Positions 16,077 through 24,524 of a stretch of DNA of 53,893 nt are shown here, piece by piece. This stretch comes from Clostridiaceae bacterium (GTDB lineage Bacteria > Bacillota > Clostridia > Lachnospirales > Lachnospiraceae): the NCBI GenBank assembly GCA_902362865.1, contig CABIYE010000014.1, positions 16,820 to 70,712 of the forward strand. Direction: 5' to 3'. A program made the translations under genes and the position numbers. Numbering within the stretch: position 1 is the stretch's first letter; every line of letters begins with the position of its first letter. The notes beneath the pieces are model-generated. The model had not been told where the DNA came from. It was given only the letters and a program-made list of their open reading frames with translations, and searched no databases.

Positions 16077-16850
16077 ATGGGAAATATAATAAAAACTGAA
16101 TTTTTAAAACTAAAACGCTATTCCGTAATAAAAGCCGGAATTATTATGACAGTGCTTTCGCCGCTGCTGTCACTGTTTTATTCCACAGCCAACAGTGGAC
16201 AGACATGGACATTTGACTATTTTATGCAGCAAGTTATGATTAGTAACTGTACCTTGTTTTTTCCGATTATCATTGCACTGATAGCAGGTTATATTATAAC
16301 AAGGGAATATACAGACGATACGATGAAGAATATATCAACAATTCCTATCCCATATAAACAGTTGCTTTCTGGAAAACTACTTGTTCTATTGTTGTTGACA
16401 ATCATCTTTAGCCTTATAGGTTGTGTGATAGCATTAGTAATTAACATTATTGCCGGATTTCCGGGAGCGCATTTTGGCAATCTGTTTAATATGTTTATTC
16501 GTGTTACTGGGGCGAATATAGGGATCTATATTTCAGTCTTGCCGATTATTTTGCTATTTTGTTGTTCGGCAAATAATTTTTTGGGTGGGGTTGCACTAGC
16601 TTTTGTGTATGGATATTTCGGAACTTTTGAAGGAACACTGTTAAATTATTATCCGATTAAAGCAAGCATGATTTTAGTAGACCCTACTTGTGGTGCGGAA
16701 TATGGTTATACTTATCACATTTTTCCTGCCCTGATCACAATAGCTTTGACTTTTTTAATTTCTATCATTATTCTTGCAAACAAAAAGAAAGCACCCGGTA
16801 CATTGACTGTCACTAAAAAGAAAAAAGTAGTTAGAAAAAAGGGATGGTGA
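16077..16850 (+). CDS. LanG-type ABC permease, second cassette
   Basis: A 257-residue protein with six membrane segments; the N-terminus (IIKTEFLKLKRYSVIKAG) and TREYTDDTMKNISTIP are typical of this permease family. The ATG at 16077 follows GAGGTAAAAG, 5 bases after the previous stop. The C-terminus is a lysine-rich tail. The gene ends immediately before the second copy of the 485-bp repeat. Confidence 0.85.
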   Translation: MGNIIKTEFLKLKRYSVIKAGIIMTVLSPLLSLFYSTANSGQTWTFDYFMQQVMISNCTLFFPIIIALIAGYIITREYTDDTMKNISTIPIPYKQLLSGKLLVLLLLTIIFSLIGCVIALVINIIAGFPGAHFGNLFNMFIRVTGANIGIYISVLPIILLFCCSANNFLGGVALAFVYGYFGTFEGTLLNYYPIKASMILVDPTCGAEYGYTYHIFPALITIALTFLISIIILANKKKAPGTLTVTKKKKVVRKKGW

Positions 16851-16851
16851 C

Positions 16852-17336
16852 GTGATGGGACATTAGCTGTTTTTGATATAGAAGAATCCGGCAAACAGAT
16901 TGGCGAAAAGTTATTTCTGCTTCTTAACGAGGAACAAAAGAATGCTCTAATGCAATATATTTTGGAGCAAGGAGTCTGTCATGGAACAGTATTCAATTCC
17001 TGTCACACTTCTTCCGCAGCAGAGAAAAATCCTCTGACAGAAATACAAGAAGGCGAGCTTTATCTATGCCTGGAACACCGTACTGTCAGGGTTCGTGAAC
17101 GGATTATCAACCTGACAAGTAAGGAGTTTGATATACTGGCATTACTCATTGCCAATCCCAAACGTGTTTTTACTTACGAACTGATTACCGATTTGGTTTG
17201 GAAAGAGGATTGTGATTTCTATTCGAGAAAAGCGATTCATAATCATATAAGTAAGTTGCGTAAGAAATTGCGCTTTGAACCGGATCTTCCAAACTATATT
17301 GAGAGTGTCGCCGGGATCGGCTATAAATTTGAACAT
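16852..17336 (+). repeat. 485-bp direct repeat, copy 2
   Basis: Near-identical to 11806-12290 with scattered substitutions, most of them around the codons for residues 22-26 of the winged-helix protein. It begins almost exactly at the end of the last ABC permease gene. Confidence 0.9.
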
Positions 17337-17342
17337 CTATAA
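16950..17342 (+). CDS. Orphan winged-helix DNA-binding protein, copy 2
   Basis: 130 residues, identical to copy 1 except for a few positions (SSAAEKNP in place of SFAAKKNP). It has the OmpR-type effector fold only. As in copy 1, the frame is open upstream without a start codon, and the ATG at 16950 has no ribosome binding site. Conservation of the protein in both copies argues that it is made. The terminator right after it separates it from the sigma-like gene. Confidence 0.7.
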   Translation: MQYILEQGVCHGTVFNSCHTSSAAEKNPLTEIQEGELYLCLEHRTVRVRERIINLTSKEFDILALLIANPKRVFTYELITDLVWKEDCDFYSRKAIHNHISKLRKKLRFEPDLPNYIESVAGIGYKFEHL

Positions 17343-17347
17343 CATGA

Positions 17348-17386
17348 GCCCACAAGGTGTTGTTTTCCCTTGTGGGCTTGCTTTTT
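17348..17386 (+). terminator. Terminator after winged-helix copy 2
   Basis: A perfect 10-bp stem (GCCCACAAGG/CCTTGTGGGC, 17348-17357 and 17368-17377) is followed by TTGCTTTTTG. Confidence 0.9.
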
Positions 17387-17493
17387 GTAGCATATATTCT
17401 AAGAGCAGAATATGTAGAAAATTGCGAATATAAAGAGTAAAAAGCGAATGTCTGCGGACTGATACAGGAAACATAAACGATATAATTTTCTCC

Positions 17494-17737
17494 CAAGGAG
17501 GTATCAAGCAGCCGATTCAGGTTCCTCCTTGATGGGAGGAAATGCCTATGCGTCTATGCAACACAGATCCGCAGATAAACTGCTTTACATTCAGTCACCT
17601 ATACGTCGTAGTCCAGCTCGTATGGATTGCGGCGTTTTTGGTTTCGACAAAGTTTGAGCATTTTCGCTGTCAACCTCCCGGAAAAATTTCATACTGCTGC
17701 TTTGGCGCGCCTGTTCTTTGTACGGGCGCGCTTTTTT
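17494..17737 (+). promoter_or_regulatory. Long leader with internal terminator before the sigma-like gene
   Basis: The 500-bp gap before the sigma-like gene holds a hairpin CAAGGAGG/CCTCCTTG (17494-17501/17524-17531) that would bury a Shine-Dalgarno sequence. A very GC-rich terminator follows (GCGCGCC/GGGCGCGC, about 17705-17731, then TTTTTT). Any transcript starting upstream must read through it to express the recombinase end of the element. That suggests attenuation; it is not proof. Confidence 0.55.
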
Positions 17738-17846
17738 GTACCCTTTTTTTAATCAGAAAGAGACTTAGACCTTATCGCTGCCGCAGCCCACCCTCTGATT
17801 TCGATTTTTGCCATCAACTCAAACATCGAAATTGGAGGAAATTACT

Positions 17847-18269
17847 ATGAAGAAAATCAATCTTCGGGATTATTACCCGTATTATACACAGGACATGATC
17901 GTTGAGGTGCCGGATGAAGTTGCTTTGTTGCTTCGGGAGTATATGTTGCTGGAAGAAGCCTATCGGATTCGTACATACCGCTATAAAGCATTTTACTCCC
18001 TGGATCGAGACGAAGGTATTGAGCGTGAGATATTGCAAAAGCCTCTTAACCCGGCAGAAATTTGGGAACAGCGTCAAATGACGGAGTTGATTTATAAAGG
18101 TCTTTCCAAACTTCCGGTAAAGCAGCGCCAACGGATCTATGCACACTTTTTTCTTGGCATGAGCAAAGCAGATATTGCCAAAGCGGAAGGAACACACAAA
18201 AGCCGGATCACCCGTTCTATCGAAGCCGGATTGCGTAGTCTGGAAAAATATTTCAAAGAAATTTTATAA
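17847..18269 (+). CDS. Small sigma-70 region 4-like regulator
   Basis: A 140-residue protein with a C-terminal sigma-70 region 4-like helix-turn-helix (LSKLPVKQRQRIYAHFFLG, SKADIAKAEGTHKSRITRSI). There is no region 2, so it is not a complete sigma factor. The ATG at 17847 follows TTGGAGG. Proteins of this type are common in clostridial conjugative elements, where they are thought to control excision or transfer genes. A distant relative holds the same place in the second recombinase module (30816-31289). Confidence 0.8.
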   Translation: MKKINLRDYYPYYTQDMIVEVPDEVALLLREYMLLEEAYRIRTYRYKAFYSLDRDEGIEREILQKPLNPAEIWEQRQMTELIYKGLSKLPVKQRQRIYAHFFLGMSKADIAKAEGTHKSRITRSIEAGLRSLEKYFKEIL

Positions 18270-18499
18270 CAGACGGCAACTTTGCCCCTAAAAATGTACT
18301 GAATAGTAGAGGGACATATTCGGCGGGACAAGCTGGACGGGTGTGGTAAGGAAGCATATATCTCCTCCCACCCCAACTGCAATATCAATTTGTCTGCCAT
18401 GCCCCTTGCTTGTTCCTTGACAACCGAATATACGCTGTTACAGGTACTTCATTCTGTGTTCCGAGCGGCAGATGGGGCGGCGCGGTGACAGGCGGCCTA

Positions 18500-18760
18500 A
18501 GGAGGTGATGAATCCAGGCTGTCCGAGCGATAAACGCAACCTACGAAACCGGCTGTGGCAGGCCGGACGCGATAACGACGCAGATCATAATGGTACTTCT
18601 TCACAGCTTCCTAAAGACTTGGGGAGAGTTCCTGCGGCGTTTGCTTGCTCTGGCAAAGCGGCGGCGTATGTGGGACTATGATGCGGTGACGCTATCCGCA
18701 GCCTGTAATAGCCCCGTCCTTATAACAGAAGGACTTGCCGGGGTGCGTGGCAAATACGGC
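18500..18760 (+). ncRNA. Candidate structured RNA of the recombinase module, copy 1
   Basis: The 600-bp stretch 18270-18869 has no convincing gene but is densely foldable. A stem CCGGC/GCCGG (18549-18553/18562-18566) matches CCAGC/GCTGG at the same place in the second module (30581-30596), with one compensated base pair. A second hairpin has two stacked stems and a 3' bulge (18712-18743: CCCCG, TCCTT, AAGGA, CGGGG). The corresponding hairpin in the other module is at 30308-30343. Short open frames of 69-72 codons overlap but lack ribosome binding sites. Confidence 0.4.
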
Positions 18761-18869
18761 AGTAAAATCGAAATCAGATATAATGGGCCGGATTTATGTG
18801 TGTAACAACCGTAGATCCGACCTATTCATGTGGTTTTGATAACACAGTTTTCAGAAGGGAGTTGATACT

Positions 18870-19085
18870 ATGGAAATGAACACCATTGTCAGTGAAGTGG
18901 GTACGCTGGTAGACATTCGGGATGTTTCTGTCAACAAAGAACTTTCCCGTGATGAACGGATTGCAGAATTTGTTCAGCAGATAAAAAATCCATACCATTT
19001 TAAGTGTGGCCGTTTTACTGTACAGGCCAGCTTTTCTGCTGAAGGTGCTACCCTGGAAGAATGTATCAAGGGTATTTTACGATAG
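18870..19085 (+). CDS. DUF6870-like small protein, first module
   Basis: A 71-residue soluble protein with AAGGGAG before the ATG. The core (RDERIAEFVQQIKNPYHFKC, then VQASFSAEGATLEECIKGIL) aligns with the protein at 29628-29876 (KEKRIAQYLRQVGNPYLVC, ANNGVSFEDAFEELL). I believe both belong to DUF6870, a family without assigned function. It sits directly before the recombinase genes in both modules, so it may control or assist recombination. This copy has no MazF-like neighbour. Confidence 0.75.
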   Translation: MEMNTIVSEVGTLVDIRDVSVNKELSRDERIAEFVQQIKNPYHFKCGRFTVQASFSAEGATLEECIKGILR

Positions 19086-19105
19086 GCGCAATTTTAAGAA
19101 AGGGG

Positions 19106-19148
19106 CTGACTTTTCCGTAAAAGCATGGTAGAATAAGAATCGGAAAAG
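19106..19148 (+). promoter_or_regulatory. Recombinase operon promoter with operator palindrome
   Basis: CTGACT (19106-19111), a 17-bp spacer and TAGAAT (19129-19134) form a plausible promoter. An 8-bp inverted repeat CTTTTCCG/CGGAAAAG (19110-19117/19141-19148) brackets the -10. A similar repeat (GTTTTACC/GGTAAAAC) precedes the first recombinase of the other module at 29503-29532. Confidence 0.55.
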
Positions 19149-19220
19149 GAATTGAATATGGACTAACCACACTTCTTGAATTGCGGGGATTTTTCTGTGC
19201 AACGAAAGGAGTGTTTTTTT

Positions 19221-20849
19221 ATGCAGGTTTACAAAGCGATTAAGTACATCCGTCTTTCTTATACGGATGATAAAACAGTAGAAAGTGACAGCGTTGCCAA
19301 TCAGCGGCGCCTGATCGATGATTACATAGCCCGACACCCGGAAATTGAGGTTGTGGCAGAAAAAATTGACGATGGTTATAGTGGCGTTTTGTTTGATCGC
19401 CCGGCATTTCAGGAAATGATGCAGATGATCGAACAAGGCGAAGCTAATTGCGTGATTGTCAAAGACCTCTCCCGCTTAGGTCGTGAGTACATAGAAACAG
19501 GCCGCTATATGCGCAGGGTGTTTCCAGCCTATGGAGTGCGTTTTATCGCAATTAACGATAATGTGGATACGGAAAATGACGCTGCCGATGATCTCACGGT
19601 TTCTGTCAAAAACATTATGAATGAGGCTTACTGTCGGGATATTTCCGTTAAGACACGGAGTGCCCTGGAAGTAAAACGGCGCAGCGGGGATTTTGTAGGT
19701 GCTTTTACCATCTATGGTTATGTGAAAGTCGGCGATAAACACAAGAGCCTGGAAGTAGACGAATATGCTGCCAATGTTGTGCGGGATATTTTCAGAAAAC
19801 GGCTGGAAGGATTCAGCGCTTCCCATATAGCGGATGAACTGAACCGATTAGGAATTCTTTCACCGTTGGCGTATAAGCGCAATCACGGAATGCCTCATGC
19901 AAAAGGTGGCTATACAGACCGAAAGGATTGCAAATGGTCTGCAACTACAATCATCCGCATTTTACAGGATGAAACTTACACCGGAACACTGGTCCAGGGC
20001 AAGCAGACAACGCCCCATTTCAAATTAAAAGAGCGTGAGGACAAACCTTCTTCGGAATGGATTCGTGTGGAGGGAACCCATGAGGCAATCATACAAAAGC
20101 ACGATTTTGATCTGGTGCAAAGGCTCCGCAGGATTGACACAAGGACTTCTCCTAAATCGGATAAGGTTTACCTGTTTTCCGGCATTTTGATCTGCGGCTG
20201 CTGTGGCTGCCGTATGACCCGCAAGACGAACCGCTATAAAGATAAAGAGTATCACTATTATTACTGCCCGACCGGTAAAAAGAATGGCTGCACATCGTCG
20301 GTCATGCTGAAAGAGTCGGATCTGATTGAATGTGTACAGGACAGTTTGAAAGGACATATTGAAAATGTTGCTTCTCTGGATGCCCTGCTGTCCAGTATCA
20401 GTCAAGAACGGATTAACCGGGAATTGGCGCAGGAATATGCCGCACAGATCAGAGTAAATGAAAAGCGTGTGGCACAGACCGAGGGCTTTAAGGCAAAACT
20501 CTATGAAAATCTGGTGAGTGGAATTCTGACAAAGGAAGAATTTCTCTCTTACAAGCGAAAATACAATGCAGATATTGAACTGTTCCAAAAAGCAATCGCT
20601 GAATGGAACGAAAAACTTACAGATGTATTAGAAAACCGAAGCGAACGAAACCGTTGGATCAACCATTTTATGAAATTTTCTACTATGGAGGGTATTGACC
20701 GTCGGGCAGTCATGCAGCTTATCCGAAGCATACGGGTAATGGGTAAAGATGAACTGCATATTGAATTTAATTACCAGGATGAGTATCAGAAAGCAATCTC
20801 TTTGGCGGAACAGATTGCTACAAAAAACGAAGAAAGGATGGTGGGCTAA
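19221..20849 (+). CDS. Large serine recombinase A (first module)
   Basis: A 542-residue TndX/TnpX-like recombinase. The resolvase-like catalytic domain starts with YIRLS (Ser13 predicted as nucleophile), with VKDLSRLGREYIETG and RDISVKTRSALEVKR further on. A Recombinase domain, a zinc-ribbon segment (CGCCGCRMTRKT ... YYCPTGKKNGC) and a coiled coil (about 400-480) follow. The ATG at 19221 follows AAAGGAG. It is closest to the first gene of the second module (both have YTGTLVQGK and IDTRTSP). It would act with the next two proteins in integration and excision. Confidence 0.95.
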   Translation: MQVYKAIKYIRLSYTDDKTVESDSVANQRRLIDDYIARHPEIEVVAEKIDDGYSGVLFDRPAFQEMMQMIEQGEANCVIVKDLSRLGREYIETGRYMRRVFPAYGVRFIAINDNVDTENDAADDLTVSVKNIMNEAYCRDISVKTRSALEVKRRSGDFVGAFTIYGYVKVGDKHKSLEVDEYAANVVRDIFRKRLEGFSASHIADELNRLGILSPLAYKRNHGMPHAKGGYTDRKDCKWSATTIIRILQDETYTGTLVQGKQTTPHFKLKEREDKPSSEWIRVEGTHEAIIQKHDFDLVQRLRRIDTRTSPKSDKVYLFSGILICGCCGCRMTRKTNRYKDKEYHYYYCPTGKKNGCTSSVMLKESDLIECVQDSLKGHIENVASLDALLSSISQERINRELAQEYAAQIRVNEKRVAQTEGFKAKLYENLVSGILTKEEFLSYKRKYNADIELFQKAIAEWNEKLTDVLENRSERNRWINHFMKFSTMEGIDRRAVMQLIRSIRVMGKDELHIEFNYQDEYQKAISLAEQIATKNEERMVG

Positions 20850-22499
20850 ATGGCAAGAAAAAGCAGAAAACAGACGGCAGCTCCCATGCCGGCACCATCT
20901 TTGTATGTACATGTGGCTCTGTATATCCGTCTTTCTGTGGAGGATAACAAAAAGCGGGGCTGCTCAGTAGAAAACCAAAAGTTGGTACTGAATGACTTTC
21001 TTTCAGATAAACCGGACTTCGTTGTGTATGATACTTATATCGACAACGGAGCAACAGGGACAAATTTTCACCGCCCTGGATTTCAGCAAATGCTATCTGA
21101 TATTGAAGCAGGCCACATTAACTGTGTGATTGTTAAGGATCTTTCCCGATTAGGGCGAAATTCTATTGACACAGGTTATTATATCGAACAATATTTTCAT
21201 GCGCATAATGTTCGGTTCATTGCTGTTACGGATCAGTTTGACACAGCGGATTCCGGAAATCTTCATGGCGGTATCATGCTGCCTTTGAAAAATATGATCA
21301 ATGAAGCCTATGCTCTGGACATTGGGCGAAAAATCAAAGCACAGGCGCGGCAGGCTATGAAAGATGGCGACTATATTGGTGCACGGGCACCTTACGGTTA
21401 CAGGAAAGACCCGGATGATTGCCATAAACTTCTGATTGATGAAAATACTGCCCCTGTAGTAAAACAGATTTTTGAATGGGCACATGAACATGTGGCACTG
21501 AACCGGATTGTCCGCAACCTAAATGAGATGGGGATTCCGGCACCGAGCCATTATAAAAAGACCACTGGCGAGATTACCAGTCCGGGACTGATCGGAAGCG
21601 GCAAATGGCAGACCCGTACAGTGATGAAAATCTTAGAAAGCGAAGTTTATACAGGCGATCTGGTGCAAGGGAAAACAAAGATTGTAGATCATCAGCAGGT
21701 CAAGGCTGGAGAAGATAATCTGATTATTGTAAAATGCACCCATGAACCGATCATCAGCCATGAGTTGTTTCATGCAGTTCAGGAATACAGAAAACAGATC
21801 TGTGAAGAAAGCAAAGCAACTCCAAAACGTCCCTACACACCAAACATTTTCAAAGGTAAAGTGTTCTGTACTGATTGTGGCAGAAGCCTTCACAGGCAAC
21901 GCGCCGAGCGCCGGAAAGGACCCGACACTTACTGGTTCCACTGCCTTACAAACAGCCGGGTAGAAAAAGATAGCTGCAAAGGTGCGATGATACAGGAGAA
22001 AGAACTGATTTCTACTGTTACGGCTATTCTTGAAAAAGAGCTGACAGTTGCGCTGGGAATGTCGCTGCCACTCTTTCAGTTGGAGGCAAGACAAAAACAG
22101 GAAAAAGATAAGCTGAAAATTCAGATGTCGGCCAAACGACAGGAAATTGAAAAAACACGCCGGCTGATCCGTGGCCTATATGAAAATTTTGTACAGGGTA
22201 TTTTGACAAATGACGAATACTTTGAATTGAAAGCGGATTATGAACATGCTATCAATGCTCTGTCTGGTGAGATTGAAGTATTTGAAAAATCTATGGACTC
22301 CCTGGACAACCAGCTTGCCAGATACCGTGCAATGGAAAAGGATGCAAAAACACTGGCACAGGATCATGTACTGACTGCAGAACTGATTGAACGGCTCATT
22401 GAACGAATTGAGATCGACCACGAGCGGAATATTCATGTAACCTTCCGTTTCAAAAATGAATTTCAGGGAAAGGCGGTGGAACCGTGCGCAACTATGTGA
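20850..22499 (+). CDS. Large serine recombinase B (first module)
   Basis: A 549-residue recombinase that starts directly after the previous stop. It has a 20-residue extension beginning MARKSRK before the catalytic YIRLS (Ser29). The second gene of the other module also begins MARKSRK, so the two gene triplets are syntenic. Catalytic-domain motifs include NGATGTNFHRPGFQ and VKDLSRLGRNSIDTG, then a zinc ribbon (CTDCGRSLHRQ) and a coiled coil. The 3' end overlaps gene C by 16 bases. Confidence 0.94.
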   Translation: MARKSRKQTAAPMPAPSLYVHVALYIRLSVEDNKKRGCSVENQKLVLNDFLSDKPDFVVYDTYIDNGATGTNFHRPGFQQMLSDIEAGHINCVIVKDLSRLGRNSIDTGYYIEQYFHAHNVRFIAVTDQFDTADSGNLHGGIMLPLKNMINEAYALDIGRKIKAQARQAMKDGDYIGARAPYGYRKDPDDCHKLLIDENTAPVVKQIFEWAHEHVALNRIVRNLNEMGIPAPSHYKKTTGEITSPGLIGSGKWQTRTVMKILESEVYTGDLVQGKTKIVDHQQVKAGEDNLIIVKCTHEPIISHELFHAVQEYRKQICEESKATPKRPYTPNIFKGKVFCTDCGRSLHRQRAERRKGPDTYWFHCLTNSRVEKDSCKGAMIQEKELISTVTAILEKELTVALGMSLPLFQLEARQKQEKDKLKIQMSAKRQEIEKTRRLIRGLYENFVQGILTNDEYFELKADYEHAINALSGEIEVFEKSMDSLDNQLARYRAMEKDAKTLAQDHVLTAELIERLIERIEIDHERNIHVTFRFKNEFQGKAVEPCATM

Positions 22500-24022
22500 T
22501 TGCCCTTTATATCCGTCTTTCTGTGGAAGATTTCAAAACCGAAAGTTTGAGTATACCAAATCAAAAACTGATTCTTCGTGAAAAAGCTATGTCTCTGCCG
22601 GAATGGGATAACAGTGAGATTTTGGAATTTATTGACAATGGTCATACAGGGACAAACTTTGAGCGTCCGGCGGTGCAGGAACTTTTAACAATGGTTCAGG
22701 CTGGAAAGATCAACTGTATTATTGTAAAAGACCTTTCCCGATTTGGACGTAACAGCATTGAAACCGGCTATTTTATTGAGCGGGTATTTCCTCTTTACCA
22801 CACCCGTTTTATTTCCGTCAGTGATGATTTTGACACGGCTAATTTCAAAGGTGATACCGGAGGGATTGATATTGCTTTCAAGTATCTTATTAGCGAGTGT
22901 TATAGCCGGGATATGTCCATGAAAACCAAAAGTGCAAAATACGCAAAGATGCGTCGTGGAGAATATCAGAGTGTCATCTGTCCTTACGGCTATCGCAAGA
23001 GTGCAGACGGACGTATGGAACCGGACGAGGATGTTGCCCCGAATGTGCAGATGATATTTCAATGGGCGTCTGAAGGCAACACCGCAGCCGAGATCACAAG
23101 AAGATTGTATGCTATGAATATCCCCACCCCTGGGGAATATCGCAAACTTAAAGGCAAGGACTATTACAATGTTTCCCGAACAAACGGCGTTTGGAGTACA
23201 TCAACGGTCCTGCGTATTTTAGAAGATCAAAGATATATCGGTACCTATGTAATTGGCAAGAGAAAGGTAAAAGAGATTGGCAGCCGACATACACAGTTAA
23301 AGGATGAAAGTGAGTGGTTCAAAATACCGAACCATCATCCGGCTATTATAAGTGTGGATCTATTTGAGAAAGCCAATGCTTCAATTAAGCGTTTCTCTCT
23401 GTCAAATAAAAAGCCGCGTGATTATCTGCTCCGCGGTAAGGTATTCTGTGGATGCTGCGATCATGCAATGTCTCTACGAAATGGTGCGTGGTTTTATTGC
23501 CGTCATTCCGAGGTGGCTGAAACGCTTCCTTGTCATGGTGTGCGCATAAAGATGGCAGATCTGGAGCAGGTTGTATTTGAAATAATTCGGGCTCAAATGT
23601 GTCCGGCATTGGGAATTGACAGCAATAAGGATAAATTGGATTTGCAGACAGTCCAGCAGGCCGAACATGAAGAAAAACTCCGTTCTATTCAAGACAGCAA
23701 GCGGCATCTTTATGAGCAGTATGCACTCGGAGAGATTGATTTGGAAACCTATCGAACACGAAAAGCGGTTTATGATACGGAACTGGTACAAGCCAAAAAT
23801 GTTCATGCTGTCATCACTGCACAGACAAAGCAGATAAAAAGTGATTATGAGATTAAGCTGAAACAACAGGAAATTGTGCAGGAAGTCGGAAACGCCAACA
23901 TGCTGACAAAAGCTCTGATTGACCGGCTTATCAACAAAGTTTACGTCTTTCCAGGAGATCGGATTGAGATTGAATATGCAACACAGGATTTCTTAGAAAC
24001 TAAGGAATCCGAAAAGGTATAA
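22484..24022 (+). CDS. Large serine recombinase C (first module)
   Basis: A 512-residue recombinase with a GTG start at 22484 inside the end of gene B. Catalytic YIRLS (Ser13), NGHTGTNFERPAVQ, VKDLSRFGRNSIETG, a zinc ribbon (CGCCDHAMSLRNG) and a long coiled coil are all present, so it looks active rather than decayed. It is the last gene of the element; a hairpin and the element end follow within 100 bases. Three different recombinases in one operon suggest a heteromeric machine or a division between integration and excision. Confidence 0.94.
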   Translation: MRNYVIALYIRLSVEDFKTESLSIPNQKLILREKAMSLPEWDNSEILEFIDNGHTGTNFERPAVQELLTMVQAGKINCIIVKDLSRFGRNSIETGYFIERVFPLYHTRFISVSDDFDTANFKGDTGGIDIAFKYLISECYSRDMSMKTKSAKYAKMRRGEYQSVICPYGYRKSADGRMEPDEDVAPNVQMIFQWASEGNTAAEITRRLYAMNIPTPGEYRKLKGKDYYNVSRTNGVWSTSTVLRILEDQRYIGTYVIGKRKVKEIGSRHTQLKDESEWFKIPNHHPAIISVDLFEKANASIKRFSLSNKKPRDYLLRGKVFCGCCDHAMSLRNGAWFYCRHSEVAETLPCHGVRIKMADLEQVVFEIIRAQMCPALGIDSNKDKLDLQTVQQAEHEEKLRSIQDSKRHLYEQYALGEIDLETYRTRKAVYDTELVQAKNVHAVITAQTKQIKSDYEIKLKQQEIVQEVGNANMLTKALIDRLINKVYVFPGDRIEIEYATQDFLETKESEKV

Positions 24023-24049
24023 CCGTGAACACCCATTTGAAACAGCTAT

Positions 24050-24069
24050 GGGCAGCTATGAAGCTGCCC
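24050..24069 (+). terminator. Hairpin after the first recombinase operon
   Basis: GGGCAGCT and AGCTGCCC form a perfect 8-bp stem with a 4-base loop. It is followed by GAAAAAC rather than a U-run, so termination is plausible but not certain. Confidence 0.45.
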
Positions 24070-24091
24070 GAAAAACTTCAAAAAAAGTTAT

Positions 24092-24115
24092 AATTTTTTT
24101 TGTCGTGGGCTTGAC
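24092..24115 (+). other. Presumed end (att site) of the first element
   Basis: AATTTTTTTT, nine bases, then TTGAC. The same pattern occurs in inverted orientation at 24432-24455. Integrase codons resume directly inside. The pattern sits exactly where similarity to a tyrosine integrase breaks, so it is read as the element terminus with a short core around TTGAC. Confidence 0.5.
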
Positions 24116-24436
24116 ATACGGGTGCCGAAGATCATGCACACGGATTTTTTTCACACCGCTTGCTTTACATCCTCTTTCCATTTCATGGTTCAGATAATAC
24201 TTTGTTACCGGGAAAATACGGTCATCCGGCTGCAGGCTGTAATATAACTTCAGACAATCCTGCATTTCGTCACATAGAAACTTCGGCATCGTCACAGTAC
24301 GGATACTGTTCTTTGTCTTTGGCGTGCTGATCACATCTTCTCCTTTTAAACGCTGATAAGATTTGTTAATCCGCAGCGTTCTCTTCTGGAAATTGAAGTC
24401 CGCAGGAGTTATAGCCAAAAGTTCTGCTTTTGTCAA
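24113..24436 (-). pseudogene. Internal fragment of a tyrosine integrase gene
   Basis: About 108 codons match the middle of a phage/ICE-type tyrosine integrase: KAELLAITPADFNFQKRTL, TKNSIRTVTMPKFL and the catalytic-box start VHDLRH. The first catalytic Arg region before KAELL and everything after the DLRH box are missing, including the catalytic Tyr. Codons after DLRHPYV are foreign. Both breakpoints coincide with ends of serine-recombinase elements. No complementary piece of this integrase is present elsewhere in the window. Confidence 0.88.
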
Positions 24437-24455
24437 TATAAGTCTAAAAAAAATT
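24432..24455 (-). other. Presumed end (att site) of the second element
   Basis: Read on the minus strand this is AATTTTTTTT, nine bases, then TTGAC, directly joined to integrase codons. It mirrors 24092-24115. Confidence 0.5.
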
Positions 24456-24524
24456 TGCTTTTAATTCGCAAAAAGCACCACTGTTTTCATCCAGTGATGC
24501 TCCATGCGAACAATCTTATTCAGT

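Larger units (their letters stand above)
1..24115 (+). mobile_element. Right part of an integrative conjugative/mobilizable element
   Basis: The stretch holds mobilization genes (MobC, relaxase, DUF3849-DUF4314 and other conjugative-transposon families), antimicrobial-peptide transporter cargo and a terminal block of three large serine recombinases. The right end is placed at about 24115, where recombinase-proximal DNA meets an interrupted tyrosine integrase. The left end and any type IV secretion genes lie before the window. Gene content is that of clostridial conjugative transposons. Whether it is self-transmissible cannot be judged because no secretion ATPase is visible. Confidence 0.75.

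Noticed and set aside
17542..17850. A 102-codon open frame in the leader of the sigma-like gene
   Set aside because: It runs across a strong terminator and overlaps the ribosome binding site and first codon of the sigma-like gene.
18472..18805. Two overlapping open frames of 69-72 codons on the plus strand
   Set aside because: No good ribosome binding sites and unusual composition; they overlap the same structured stretch.
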